From: Augochlora pura
Lineage: Eukaryota; Arthropoda; Insecta; Hymenoptera; Halictidae
DNA: 64,000 nt
Direction: 5' to 3'
Assembly: GCF_028453695.1 (NCBI RefSeq)
Contig: NC_135777.1
Span: 20,263,714-20,327,713, forward strand
Made by a program: the position numbers and the translations under genes. The notes beneath the pieces were generated by a model that was given only the letters and a program-made list of their open reading frames with translations, did not search any database and was not told the origin of the DNA. Every line of letters begins with the position of its first letter. Within the stretch, counting starts at the first letter, position 1. Shown one piece after another: positions 37,371-49,125 of the stretch.

Positions 37371-38608
37371 AGATTAAGTTATATATTTCTCTATTATATA
37401 TACTTGCATATTAAATATTGCATATATATTAAGTGATCGATGAAGCAGTTACCCGGCTTTAAACGAGAAACAGCGCCGGAAAAAATGGCATAAGTCGCGA
37501 GCGAGGGATTACTTTTCAGGCTTAGTTACGGAAAAAGAAACTAACATTTGGCTTAGCGGGCGAAAAACTGTTCGGGCGATTCGCGCAGTAGGTCTCGTAC
37601 AAATGAAAAGCAAACGAGATAATGTTTCGCGAAAGCAGCTCACGCCCCGTGCTACTAGATCGAAAGGAGATTGCTCCTCGGTTCCGGTCGGATCCTGAGA
37701 TCGCGGGATCCCTCTCGGGGCTTAACTCGTCCTTCCGCCCCATTTTTCTGCACCGACCGCTCCGAGTTTGGGTTACCATTCTCTCGTGTAAGAGGATTAA
37801 GATATTACTCGAGCGTGGCGGCGAGCAAGCGTCACGAAAACACGGGCTTTAACACGCTTTATTCGCTTCGTGAAAATTCACGTCTGAAAGTGCAATCCCA
37901 TCCCCGGCCCTCTCCCTCTCGTGTCTGAGGGTTTACGCCGCGCGGAAAAGAGGGTTGGCGAGCATAAAATCGCTCGTGTACACGCGCGTGCATACACCTA
38001 CTTGCGCGCGCCCCGCCCTCCTTCCTTTTCGTCCCTTGACTTCTTGAAACGGATTTCCTACCCGGTAGCGGCGCGGCGGCGCGTTTATTGAACATGTCTC
38101 CGCGCGATTCCTGGTCCGGTTACCAAAGCGTATCACCCGGCGAATATCTTAATACTACGACCCCGAAAACCCTTCGACGGCGGTTTCTTTTTCTTTCTTT
38201 TTTTCTTTCTCGTTGCGGCGACGCTCGAGCAGCCTCTAAGTTTCTCCTCTGTCGTCCGCGGATGAAAAGCCACTGAAAGTTTCGAGCACCTACAACAAAG
38301 TATGTACTGTGCCGCACACGAAACCTGAGGATCTTCAAGATTTTGCGACCGGCAACCACTCGGCCGGCATTTATAGGCGAGTAGTTTGACATGACTTTGT
38401 TCGTAGTTTACATCTTCAATCTCAAGTGATAATTTCAATATCATTCATAGATAAAAGATATTCTCGCTCCAAAATCCAGTACAGAGTATTGTCTCATTTA
38501 TATTCTAAAGAATTTTTGAATATCAAATTATCTCATCAACAAACATATAATTTTAACCTTTATATAGATAACGAGATAACCATTTCTGCATTTCCTTTAA
38601 CAAATAGT
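37371..38608. other. Noncoding block with TTTC tract
   Basis: AT-rich to about 37480, GC-rich to 38380, with an imperfect TTTC/TTTTC tract at 38184-38211. No supported gene. Confidence 0.5.
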
Positions 38609-38864
38609 TTAACCCTTTCACGGCTGATAGCAATGAAAAAGCGTAGTAGAATAAACATCTGATTTCGATATTATTCTGACGCCTTCATGTTGCATTTTTG
38701 CTATATTAATTCCATTCTGATTATAATGATTTGAAATATACTGATTTGAAAATAATCAAACATAAAAATCGTCAATTTCGACACTTGGAAGTCATGCATT
38801 TTTTCACGCTGAAAAATATAATAGCATCGATAACGACAAATGAATTCGCACTTAAGGTGTAAAA
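38609..38864. mobile_element. Possible TTAA element, left end clear only
   Basis: The left end is TTAA plus CCCTTTCACGGCTGATAG (38609-38630), similar in style to the end at 22166. The proposed right end is CGCACTTAAGGTGTAAA (38848-38864), which reads TTTACACCTTAAGTGCG in reverse and matches only the first bases. The same CCTTAAGTGCG string occurs on the plus strand at 43270-43280. Confidence 0.3.
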
Positions 38865-39589
38865 ATAGACACTATTATGTACATAGTAATGTCAGATAAA
38901 ATGTTGTTGAATATACTAACTAAAAAATTTGAATGAATTGTATGAATGTGAATTGTAAAAATGTGAATGAATGTAACACGTGAATTGTTACGGTCGAACA
39001 CCGTAAAACATTTAGAACGATGTCGGTCGCTGTCCAATGAACTTTGCAGAAGAAGCAACGCGTCCAAGAATATTCGCGTAGAGTGGTAACGTCGCAAGGG
39101 CGGCACGGCGTGCGTACAGAGAGCGCAAGCAAGGGTCCACCGGCTCTCTCGGGCAGGCTCTCACCCTTTCGCGCCCTTCTTGCTTCATTCTTTTCCTCTA
39201 GCATCGGGCGCATGCACGATGCCCGCGTGCGCGCACGGTCTCTCTCGCAGAGGCAGAGCAGCAGCAGCACACGCGCGCTCGCTCGCATACACACGCACGA
39301 CGGGGCACACGCATACACACAGGCGTCGGCCGTGTCGAGGCCTCGACGGCCGCGTCGATGAATTCTTTGATCCACACTGTAATTAGTTGGTGGGAAGCAG
39401 CGGGCAGCCCCGTTCCCCGTAACCGGCGGCGTGGCGGCCCTGTAACAGCAGAAGCTAGCGAGCAGGGCGCGCGGGGGCCGGGTAGCAAAAATGTTTGAGT
39501 GGCGATCAAAGTAGTACGACTCTGCCCTGCGCCGGGCTCACCGGGGGCAGCAGCCAAGGGTGGCGGAGCTAAGGAACGAGGAGCGGGTG
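38865..39589. other. AT-rich then GC-rich noncoding stretch
   Basis: AT-rich to about 39000, then GC-rich with CA/CG-rich sequence (39260-39325). Long frames on both strands (39044-39361 plus, 38920-39375 minus, 39198-39710 minus) overlap each other and run through simple sequence. Confidence 0.5.
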
Positions 39590-39699
39590 GAAGAAGGAGC
39601 GAGAGTAAGAGAAGGAGAGAGGGTGAGAGAGGGTAAGAGAGTGAGAAAGAGCAAGGGAGTAAGAGAGGGCAAGAGAGCGATAGAGAGCAAGAGAAAAGG
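39590..39699. repeat. Imperfect GA/GAGT purine tract
   Basis: About 110 bp dominated by GAGAGTAAGA- and GAGAGGGTGA-type units, purine-rich on the plus strand. In reverse it translates as a Ser/Leu/Pro-rich low-complexity frame, which should not be read as a protein. Confidence 0.88.
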
Positions 39700-39968
39700 G
39701 GAGAAACCATCTCCGTCGCCGGCGCCGACTCGCGCTATTGCCGGCTAGGTCCCCATTGGCGTAGCTTCCGATGACTTCCTCTTCTTCTTCTACTTACTTT
39801 TCCTCGAGCCTTTCTCCTCTCTCCGCTCCCTCAAGATAATGGAAAGATACAGGCTTCTCGAACTTCTGAAACGCGGAATGCACGCGGAAGAAATAATAGG
39901 TGCACTCGTTGCCGCTCGCTTGCATTGTTCTCGAGGGGTTGATCGATCGTTGGATCAAGGGGGATGAA

Positions 39969-39973
<5 letters not shown>

Positions 39974-40004
<31 letters not shown>

Positions 40005-40010
40005 TGTGTC
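39974..40010. repeat. (GA)n plus (TG)n microsatellite
   Basis: A GA run of about fourteen units runs into GTGTGTGTC. It directly abuts the tRNA-like sequence at 40011. Read on the minus strand it is where the 3' tail of a SINE would be. Confidence 0.94.
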
Positions 40011-40075
40011 TTCGGGGATCGAACCCGGCCAAAGTACGGTCAAAATAATTCGAGAGAGCACTACGCCAGTGTTAG
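40011..40075 (-). mobile_element. tRNA-like Pol III promoter pair, SINE-like remnant
   Basis: On the minus strand TGGCGTAGTGC (40068 down to 40058) matches the A-box pattern TGGCNNAGTGG at ten of eleven positions. GGTTCGATCCC (40025 down to 40015) matches the B-box. The two starts are 43 bases apart, the tRNA spacing. A T-arm stem CCGGG/CCCGA almost pairs, but D-arm and acceptor stems do not, so it is not a functional tRNA. A CA/CT simple repeat follows at the 3' side, as in SINE tails. The family is not identified. Confidence 0.42.
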
Positions 40076-42610
40076 AGGGCGCCGTATGACACGTCGAGTG
40101 CGGCACTCCGCGCCCTCAAAGCACCGCCGCCATCGTCTTCTTCGTCGTCGTCGTGGTCGTCGTCGTCGACGACGGCGTCGCCGCGTATCCCTGTGTCGTC
40201 GGGCGACGCACGGCGCGTCCTGCCACCGGCATTGCTTCCACCGAGACGCGTATCAGTGTGGGAATTTAATGCATCCACGGGAAGAGCGACGATGGATAAA
40301 CGGAACGCCACTCGACGCTCGCTGCCGTTGCGAATCCTACCCGCCTTCCATTCTTGGATACATACTGGGTGTCCGTGAATTGTTACGGCAAACTCGCCGG
40401 CAACGTTTTATTAAAGATGCTAACGAGCCGGGATTACATTTAGCCGTTCAAATTTGCTCTTCAATTACTACCCGTCTTGGGAGACGTGCTCGCGTTTCTG
40501 CGCACTACCCCGGCCGGGCGACGCTATATTCGTCGATGCTGTATAATGTATGCATAGGAGTGCATCGGAGTCGATGCTCCGAGATGTTCGTTTCAATGCT
40601 CGACGACGTGCGCGCATATTATTTGGAAATTGTTCGGTTTAAGTCGACGTTAATTAGTGTGTAGTATTTTGCAAATGAAACAATTCGAAGGGTTCTTAAA
40701 TTCTTATAATTATTGAATTTATTAAAGTTTGACTTTAATCACCGATTATCGATAATTATAGAAATGATTCGCAAGGCTTGAATAATCGCATCTCGTCTTC
40801 CAAAAAAGTCCATTTGTGTCTACAAGCTGAAGGACAGTTGGAGAGAATTTATTGTCCATATTTGTCAATGTATCGCAAAGTATGTATAGTTAATTTATAC
40901 ATGTACGTGTGAAAGAATTTTATAACTCGTTAGTTATTGTACATTAGTATAAATTAGTCGCTGTAAATTATTTCAAACGACATTAAATTATAACTTGAAT
41001 AATAGCTAATAGGTTATGATCCTGATTACAGTGAGTAGCTATAATAATAATCCTTTGTAATTCAAGGAAATGGAATTCAATTCAAAAAATTAATTCTAAA
41101 GACATTGTACTAAAAAATGCAACAACAAAAAATAATACAAACTTCTGAGTAAAATTTTGTTACATTGCTACACGAAATCCAAGCATCATTTCGTCAACGA
41201 CGCACCTAATCGTTTACAACAGAATCTCGACGACTGCTTTAATAATTCCTACACATAGTTGAAACATATTACGTTGTATCCTGTTAGGTACGAGCGCGCA
41301 TCTATTTGGTCGAATAAATCCTCCGGCAGCAACCGGCTCGAATAAATAAGCTCCGCCCAGAGTTCGATATCGGCGTTTGATTTCATACATTTAATACGCA
41401 TGCATAATAAATGATAATCGGGAAGCAGAGAGAGAGAGGTATTTGATTGTTTGACGACAAATATTGATGCGCGCCACACAATCCTCCTTTTCTGCTAATT
41501 TCCGACGGGAAGTAATACGGTGTGTAATTACCTTTAACAATTTGCCGAATAAGCTAATCCATCCCCCCCACCCCCCCCCCCCCCCACCTCCACCCCCATC
41601 CCCGGCCACCCGGTTGCCGGCATTGTGGCACCCGCGTAATAAATACCCTCTTCGCGGTAACAACTCGGGAACTGTTTGTGATAGCGTTGCTTTGAGCCAG
41701 GAGGGGGGTCGGTGGAAACGCGGCTGAAAATTCAAGTGTACCCGGCCGTGTTTCAAGAACTGCCAGGCCGGCCACGGTGTTTTCATTAATTCCGGAATAA
41801 AACGGCGGCGGCGGCGGCGGCTCCGAATTTACTTTTAACGACGCAACTTTTACGCTGCCCCTGTCCCCCTACCTACCCCCCTCCCTCTCAGTGGCGGCCT
41901 CACACCCGCGGGATCCGCGCGGAGGTGTGCGTGTGCCGGTTCCGCGGAAATTTGTTTGAAATTTCGGTCGTAGGAAATCGGCGCGCGCGGACGGAGGACT
42001 CGCAAACGAATACCCGATCGCTCGAATGATTTATTCAGTCGCGCAGATGTCCGTCCCGTCGAGTTCGGACGGCAGGGAAAATAAAAAAAAAAGCCGACGA
42101 GGGAGAGAGAGTGTGTGGGTGGATGGGCGATCGAGGAATCAATTCGAGTAACCAAACAAACGCGGGACAATTTTTTCTCCTCTTCTTCCCGCTCGCCCCG
42201 CCGCGACTTCGCGTCACCGTGTAACTTCGACGAGGCACGAACGTCGACGCACGACACGACGGACGCCCGACGCCCGACGCCGCCGCGACGGACTTGCAGA
42301 CTATTGGAATTTACACGACCCTTCAGGTGCACGCGATTGTTTCAAGAGAGCCGGGGACGGACGGTGGAAATGTTGGTTAGTTTCTGCTGCGTAGGCTCGC
42401 AAGCTCATTTACCGCGGTGCGGCGAGCTCAGAGAACCAAGAGATCGCGTGAGAAAGAAGAAGAGAGAGAGAGAGAGAGAGAGATGGAGGCCAATGCTCCA
42501 GATGCTGCTTCAGCAATTTTCACGTTCGCTCTCGCAATTGGATACGTAGACGAGCTGTAGGTTAAGTTTGCGTATTAGTGGTACGCGAAACAGATGTAGT
42601 GCGGTGTGCA
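40076..42610. other. Mixed noncoding block
   Basis: GC-rich to 40640 with a CGT array (40140-40180), AT-rich 40670-41230, mixed afterwards with a C-rich run (41563-41597), a CGG run (about 41803-41820) and a GA run (42460-42483). The frame 39900-40664 (plus, 254 codons) starts in one GA repeat, runs through the CGT array as poly-Arg and has no domain. Confidence 0.5.
41563..41597. repeat. Poly-C tract with A/T interruptions
   Basis: About 35 bp almost all C on the plus strand. The minus strand can form a G-quadruplex. Length in the assembly is unreliable. Confidence 0.9.
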
Positions 42611-44586
42611 AATGGGGAAGAAGAGGCTCCTGGATCCCCATAAAATCGTCTGTGCGGACCGCGCGGCAGCTGTCGAGGTCGCTCCGACCAAATTAACAGG
42701 TCGGACGAAAATTGAATGCGACTACCCTTTGCTCGCGAATTTACAAATGGATCCGTTTCAAAGGAGCAAACGCGTCCTTTTCACCGGCGCGCCCCGTAAA
42801 CTTGCTTACCGCGCACGCCGCTCCACGGAATTCCGCATACCACTTTCCCGGGTGCCACCTTTTTCTTGCCGTCTTAGTCCTGATACGCATTATTTCCAGC
42901 CAGATGGATCCTCCATTTACGTTTCGAAGCCGATATTAATGAAAATTACAACCGACAACTGTCTACTTGCATTAAAATATCTTAATTTAGCCTGGCGCGA
43001 GAGCTATGTCCTTCGTGACGTTTTTTATCGTAAAATTGTTGAAAATTTCTTTTTAGATTGCATCAATTTTTATTTATTGTTAGCAGACTGTGAATATTTA
43101 TACGAAGGAAATATTTTCGAGCTTAACTTGTAAGGAACAGAAACTAAATAAAAATGTATTTTTATTTTTATTGGTTTTAGTATGTTTCAGAGCAGATGGT
43201 AATGTTTTTTAATTTTTGTAATGTTTTTGGAGTTTGGTATTTTATTTAGTAATTTTTGTTATGAATACCTTAAGTGCGGAGTCTAGTTCCAAACGAACAA
43301 TATAGAATTTTAAGTTTAATTAGCCCTGAAATTTGCTGTTTGGATTTATGGAAACTGCAAATATCTCTGCAGGATTTATATTGAGAAATAATTATTTTAG
43401 GGAAAATAAAAGACTGACGTATTTTCGAACACAATAAAACATGTCTATCTACTGTCCACCTGTTGTATAAAAAGGCAGTGGTAGTGTAGGAAGTATGAAT
43501 ACAAATACTATAATAGAAATCTACTTCGTGAAAGTACTCGAGAGCTAACAGCTACCATTAGCGAATTTCCACATCATCCTTTCCACACCATCAATCGCTG
43601 CTAGCACCAGTACGTCGAATATTAAAATCAAGAGATCCAATACCGTATTTACCCTACCATAAAGAAATCTCCTACAAGAATAGAATACAAGTCAAACAAG
43701 TACATTAGTCAAATAACCTAACTCTGTCAAAGAAGTTCCAACCCCTAACCGGCGCTGTCCAACCCCATTTCTAAAATATCGCCGACATCACGGCCACTTT
43801 AGCATCGACAACGAAATCTCGAGGAACCCATGAACTCGGACTCATCGAAGGCTATATATAGCCGTCACCGATCCCGTTCGTTCCCATATTTCGTTTCCCA
43901 TCGAGGCAGTAGAAAAAGCGCTCTCGCCAGACGCCGAGATTCACGCTCGCCCTCCGACCCGTGGCTTTCCGCGCCCATCTCCACCGCGTCTGACAATATT
44001 TCTCACGCGTAGTCTGCGAGACGCCATTTTCAGCTGGATGGCTCATAACGCGGGGGTGCGTCGCGAGATGCGCGCGTCCCGAAAAGAGAAAAACGGAACG
44101 GGGGAGAAAAAGGGGGCGACTGGCTCGAGGTTGACAGGCCCGGCCGAACAAGGGAACACGAGGAGAATACACTTTTTCCCCGAGTTTCTCAGACGTCGCG
44201 TTTCTTCATACCCGATTCGCTTCGATCGTCGCCTTCGCCGACGCGCGTCCTCTCCTCCGCCTCCGTCTCTCCGCATTTTTATTTCTATTTATTTCGCCGC
44301 TGCCGCGGCGTTCCTTCAGCCCCCCGGCCGTGCTTTCGCGCGAGATCCGTCGCGTCGCATCGACGACCCCGTGACTCGTTCCGCGCGCGGCACTCTCGCG
44401 ACGGCAAACAGAGCGGACGGAAGAGAACAGAAGTGTGGCCCTCGGGAAATTTTCGAATCCGGGATCAACGAAGCGAGAACGTGTTCTCTGACGGGAAATT
44501 ATACCGCGCGATGTCTTTGAGCCGACGTTCCGCCCGTGTGTTCGATGCGATTCGTCGCTAACGAGAGTTTACTTTCACGAGAGCAA
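42611..44586. other. Noncoding block, AT-rich 43030-43730
   Basis: An ATG frame of 173 codons (42612-43133, plus) crosses from GC-rich into AT-rich sequence, which is less usual for a chance frame. It has no motif I recognise and no splice or poly-A context, so it is not called. A palindrome GGCTATATATAGCC lies at 43850-43863. GC-rich sequence with overlapping frames follows. Confidence 0.45.
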
Positions 44587-44620
<34 letters not shown>

Positions 44621-44692
44621 GAGAAAGCAAAGCGAGAGAGAGGAAAGAGAAAGTGCGAGAGTATAAAAAGACAGAGCGATAGCTAGTAGAGA
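44587..44692 (+). promoter_or_regulatory. GA tract followed by TATA-like box
   Basis: A GA-rich tract (44587-44650) is followed twelve bases later by TATAAAAAG (44662-44670). GAGA-factor sites next to a TATA box are a known arrangement in insect promoters. No clear initiator was found about 30 bases downstream. GA microsatellites are so common in this window that the association may be coincidence. Confidence 0.18.
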
Positions 44693-45089
44693 GGACACAT
44701 CGCGGACCGCTGGCCATCATCCCCAATCCCCAATCGCCGCGGCGAGCAGCGCAGCGGCCATCGCCGTCGGCCGTTCGATGCTCGCCGATGAATTTCGTTA
44801 CAAAGTAGAGATACGTACGTGCACCCCGTTGAACGGCCGCAAAAAGATATAGGGCCCGGGCTTGTGAAGCCACGTCGAGGATGTTTGTAGCCCCGGGGGC
44901 GGCTCTTTATGCTCGAGTGCGCGCACGTTGTGCCGCGGCGTGCTCGACGATCTTTCGTTTACAAAGAGGCTTCGGTTCGGTCAACCTAGCGCGTTCGATC
45001 GTCCTTCTTGCCTCTCCAGCCTCCGCTCTCCGCTCCGCTGAAATATAGATCGGAGAGAGAAGAGCTATCAAGGGAGGGTAACCGCTAAA

Positions 45090-45118
45090 GAGAGAAAGAG
45101 AGAGAGAGAGAGAGAGAT
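45090..45118. repeat. (GA)n microsatellite
   Basis: A GA run of about fourteen units, with a second GA tract at 45299-45340 some 180 bp downstream in the same orientation. Confidence 0.94.
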
Positions 45119-45298
45119 GCGATACATGGATAGAGAAAGCCATCGAGGTAGAGGGAGGGAGATCTCATCCGTGCAGGCACGCGGAACGTCCACCGTCCAA
45201 TGCAGCAAGAGGAGGCTCGGGGACCGAAATCGTAATTGGATTCGAAGAGGAGAACGAGTCGCGGTAGGAGGTAAAGCTGACGGAGAGAACAAGAGCAA

Positions 45299-45340
45299 CA
45301 GAGAGAGAGAGAGAAAAGAGAGAGAGAGAGAGGGAGAGAA
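45299..45340. repeat. (GA)n microsatellite
   Basis: A GA run interrupted by AAAA and GGG. Same orientation as the array at 45090. Confidence 0.93.
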
Positions 45341-45958
45341 CGGTAGGGAGGATCCTCTTCGGCTTCATTGGCCGACCCCGGCGATGTCACAAAGTATAAT
45401 ACGAACTAATTACCCCGTCGTCGGCAAAGCTGCACTCGACTGCCACTCCGGGACAATGAGTGGGCACTTCCGCGATGTTTTCTGCATACGCGGCATCGGA
45501 AGCAAAGGCTTCTCGCAGCACGGCCGCGAAAGAAACGCGCGGGTGGCGGGCGGGCCACCGCGAGTTCTAGGGGGCGGCGAACGAAAACGGCGATGACGGA
45601 GACGGCGAGGGAGGCGGGCCGAAGCGCGCGCGCGCGACAAAGACAAAAGGAGGAAGAAGAGCTTCTTTTTGGTTGATTAGCCCCCGCGAACACAGAAGAC
45701 AGCGCGGGAGCCGTAAGCCCGAGTGCGCCGATCGTGACGCGTCACAAAGCCGACCGGCGAGCGCGCTCCTCTCGTAAAGACACCGTGAAGGGATAAATCA
45801 AAGCAGGTACCATCCAAACACGATGACCATCGTGCGAAACTCCGAGGGAAAAATACTGTAATTAGCCCCTTAAGCATCCATCCTGTTCCCCCCCTACCGT
45901 TCCCACTCCACCATATCAGTGTGTGCCCCGCTCGCTATCCGTTCCGCGGGAGCACCGT

Positions 45959-46013
45959 GTCTCTCTCCCTCTCCCTCCCTCTCTCTCTCTCTCTCTCTCT
46001 CGCTTTCTCTCTC
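45959..46013. repeat. (CT)n microsatellite
   Basis: A CT/CCCT tract with a pure CT core of about ten units. It is the reverse sense of the GA arrays upstream at 45090-45340. Confidence 0.94.
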
Positions 46014-46471
46014 GTTCACGAGCAAACGTTCGACGGCATTATCGTTGTACGTGGGTGGAGAGTCGGGACCTATTTCCCTCCCCCTCTCCCCCGCCGCGGC
46101 GATCGCTCGGCACCCTCCCCGCCGCCGTGTGTGTGTGTGTCACCGGCTCTCGGCCCCACACCGTGGTGCGCGGTCGTTCGGTACCCTACGCCCTACGCGG
46201 GAGTACGTGGTGGCTGATGGAAGGACCCGGGGACGAGGGGATCGCCGCGGCGGGGCGTGTAGCCGAGGAAACTTCAAAGCTCCCGAAACGATTGTTCGGC
46301 AACGCTCCCGCGTGTTCCTCGTGTACCTCGAGAGCCACCGGGGCGTTTCGAGGGCGGGGGGGCGGTGGGGGTAAAGTACCCACGAATATACACCTACCCC
46401 TTTGATTACCTCGGCGGTACTCTTCTTGGTCTTCTTTTTTTTCTTCTTCGAGCTTCGAAAAAAGTCGAGTG

Positions 46472-46500
46472 AAAGAGAGAGAGAGAGAGAAAGAGGGAGG
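46472..46500. repeat. (GA)n microsatellite
   Basis: A GA run with AAAG flanks and a GGGA tail. A CT-like TTCTTC run lies about 30 bp upstream. Confidence 0.92.
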
Positions 46501-47609
46501 GAGAAGAAGGTGGTGTGGAGGTGCGGCGAAAGCGTAGGAGAGACCAAGAGAGAGAGACGCGTAAAGTTGCCGGGCTCTGTGCGGATGGAAAAGGGCGAGC
46601 CTCTCGTACGCGGGAACGGTAAAGAAAGAGGAAAAAGGCTGGAGGGTGGACGAGCACCGTCACCGAGATGAAGAACAAGATGCTCCACATGATGCATCTA
46701 GCCAGAAGGACCGGCTCGTATGTGTGCGGACGACGCGCGCTCGGCACGGCCCCGCGGAGAAAAGGTTGCCGGTGGAAAAGGTTCGTTGGTTTTACGAGCT
46801 CTCGTTTGACCCGTGTATTATCCCACAAAGTAAGAGGCCGCCCGGGCTGCCTCTAATAATTAATCTGCTATTGACTCTTGATCCTTTTATGCGGTGAACT
46901 TGAAACATGACGAAAAACACGGGAAATTGTCTCCTCACCGAGATATCTACTCGCCGGGAAGAGTGATGCTCGGCTACTTTTCTGGCCTCGCTGAACTACC
47001 GCCACCCCTGGCTCGCCCCCGTCTTCCAACATGGTGGCAGTTTTGTTGCGAATCTTAGCTGGCCGTTCTAACTCGAAAATGCGATACGATCGACTTGAAA
47101 TTCATTTACTGTCGTTATTTTTGGAAATTGAGCAGGCTGAAAGGTAAACGGATGAAGAAGTCTTCCTTTAGAGAATTATATATCTCGTTAATGATGTATC
47201 TATAAACAGCGCTATTAAATGTATTAAGTTCGATCATGAAATATATTTTGTAATATAAAATTCAGTCGCTAAGATTTTAAATGTACTTTGGACCTCAATG
47301 CATCTCTGATAGTATCCATGCATGGCGACAAACGTCTGTTCATTTACCGAGTATGCATCATTCGCAATTACAATGACGGTATCCTGTAAAAATATCGAGC
47401 GATAATAATAAATAAATAGTAGAACTTTGAATTATTGCACACTTGACGCGTCGCGTAAAATTACTAATTCTACTAGCATCGAATTACGAAGCAGATATCA
47501 GTCGCACATTACCGTGGACCTAAATGATGCCGGGAGCCTAGCCGGTCTTCAGCAAACAGTACACGGACTGCAATAATTATCTCGACACTCACGGTCAATC
47601 GACGTCTCG

Positions 47610-47648
47610 TATAAAACACAGTCGTCAGCATCGAAACGACTTTCAATC
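47610..47648 (+). promoter_or_regulatory. Weak TATA plus initiator candidate
   Basis: TATAAAA at 47610-47616 is followed by TCAATC at 47643-47648, similar to the insect initiator TCAKTY. The spacing (TATA first base to initiator A, 35 nt) is slightly longer than typical. No transcript structure downstream could be supported. Confidence 0.13.
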
Positions 47649-48982
47649 TGCACACACTCGTCAGCCATCGCACAGCCCACATCGCTCTCCTAAATAATTA
47701 CAGAAACGTGCAGAGAGCGCGCGCGCGTCCGGTAAAAAGTAGCAGACTTCGCGTCAGCCAGCTCGAGAGGGCCGAAGACGAAGTATCGTAGTCATCAAGT
47801 GGGACGCAAGAGCGGCCATAAATAACGCGACTGAATAATAACCCCACGGAACGAAGACTACCCGATCGAACGAGCGAAATGATTCACGATCGGTTGTCCG
47901 TCCCGACGAACGAGAGCCCCGATCCCCGACGCGACTGCCGCCGCGGTGTTAACTGGCCGATGGCCGAGCGCCACGGAATCCTCGAATAGAAGAAAGACAG
48001 GGGGATGATCCCCGGCCGGTACACATTTCGCCGTCGTACGATGCATTATTCATACGGTTGTTTCAATTTCCCGGATAATCGTCGGTCACTATTTCACCGG
48101 GCGTAGTAACGAGCTTTCGAAAACAAGATCCACCGGTTTGCGCTGCCCCCCCCCCCCCTCTCCCCCCCCACCCCACCAGCGCAGGTTATTAATTTCATGC
48201 GCGGATTTTTGCGACAATACCGGTCCGGCCGGCGCCCGAGCGCGGCAAAGTCGATACAAGCATCCCCGGACCCCCCGGACAATGGTCACGTACGATTTCA
48301 ATGCCGATTCACGAGCTATTCATCAGGACGGTTCGCGCGCGCGCGGCTTATCTCCCGCTTTCTTTCGCTACCTGCAACCCCTCCGGCCGCGTTGCACCGG
48401 TTCCCTGGCGGTGCAACGCGTCGCTCCGGATCGAAGAATTTAATGACGTTTCGCTACAAGATTTTCTCACGTCGGCAATTCATTTTCACATACCATGTCA
48501 CTACCGGGCGACAATAATTTTCAACCAGCTTAGAAGATTGTTTATTCTATACGCTCTACTAGGAAGTTTAAAATGCAAAATAATTAAATAACTTGCACTA
48601 TTTATACGTTTCGTTTAACGCGGTTTGTGTTCACACGGTTTCGAATGTGTGAACCGTATCATACGTGCACCGACCATTAGCCCGTCTAACACGGAGCGTT
48701 CCATTGTCGGGGAGAGAAAGAAGCTTTTTTGCAGCCAGCTGTTATCTCCCGAAGCATTGCGCTATTGTACGGAGGGCTCGCGCGGGCCTCGCGTTCCTCT
48801 CCAGCTCACGCGAGCGAACAAGGAACCCGGTTGATATTGCGCACGAGAGAAGTCCGAGGCGCGAGCGGAGGCTACAAGGAAGCATTTACAGGCCGTTTAA
48901 TCGCGTCGCCGTAGGAATGCCCGATGAGCCCGCATAAATAAACGGCCGATCGGCACTGCGCTCACCCTTCGCTCTCGCTCTC
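47649..48982. other. Noncoding block before second gap
   Basis: Mixed to GC-rich with a C-run at 48146-48158 and C-rich sequence to 48178, then AT-rich at about 48500-48620. Frames of 60-106 codons on both strands look like chance. The sequence enters CTCTCGCTCTC just before the gap. Confidence 0.5.
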
Positions 48983-49082
48983 NNNNNNNNNNNNNNNNNN
49001 NNNNNNNNNNNNNNNNNNNNNNNNNNNNNNNNNNNNNNNNNNNNNNNNNNNNNNNNNNNNNNNNNNNNNNNNNNNNNNNNNN
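48983..49082. other. Assembly gap of exactly 100 N inside a CT repeat
   Basis: One hundred N with CT-repeat sequence on both sides (CGCTCTCGCTCTC before, about twenty CT units after). The gap was most likely caused by the microsatellite, and the real repeat length is unknown. Confidence 0.98.

Positions 49083-49123
<41 letters not shown>
49083..49123. repeat. (CT)n microsatellite at gap edge
   Basis: Uninterrupted CT from the gap edge to 49123. Confidence 0.97.

Positions 49124-49125
<2 letters not shown>

Larger units (their letters stand above)
45119..47580. other. GC-rich, repeat-dense noncoding block
   Basis: CpG-rich to about 47000, AT-rich afterwards. It contains the CT tract (45959-46013), a GT run (46124-46141), a G-quadruplex-type string (GGGCGGGGGGGCGGTGGGGG, 46352-46371) and a GA tract (46472-46500). 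Up to four overlapping frames of 90-185 codons per position occur on both strands, driven by the simple repeats. Confidence 0.5.

Noticed and set aside
40011..40090. Functional tRNA gene on the minus strand
   Set aside because: A and B boxes fit, but D-arm and acceptor stems do not pair. Kept only as a SINE-like remnant.
39900..40664. 254-codon plus-strand frame
   Set aside because: It begins in a GA microsatellite, crosses a CGT array as poly-Arg and includes the tRNA-like segment. This is simple-sequence translation.
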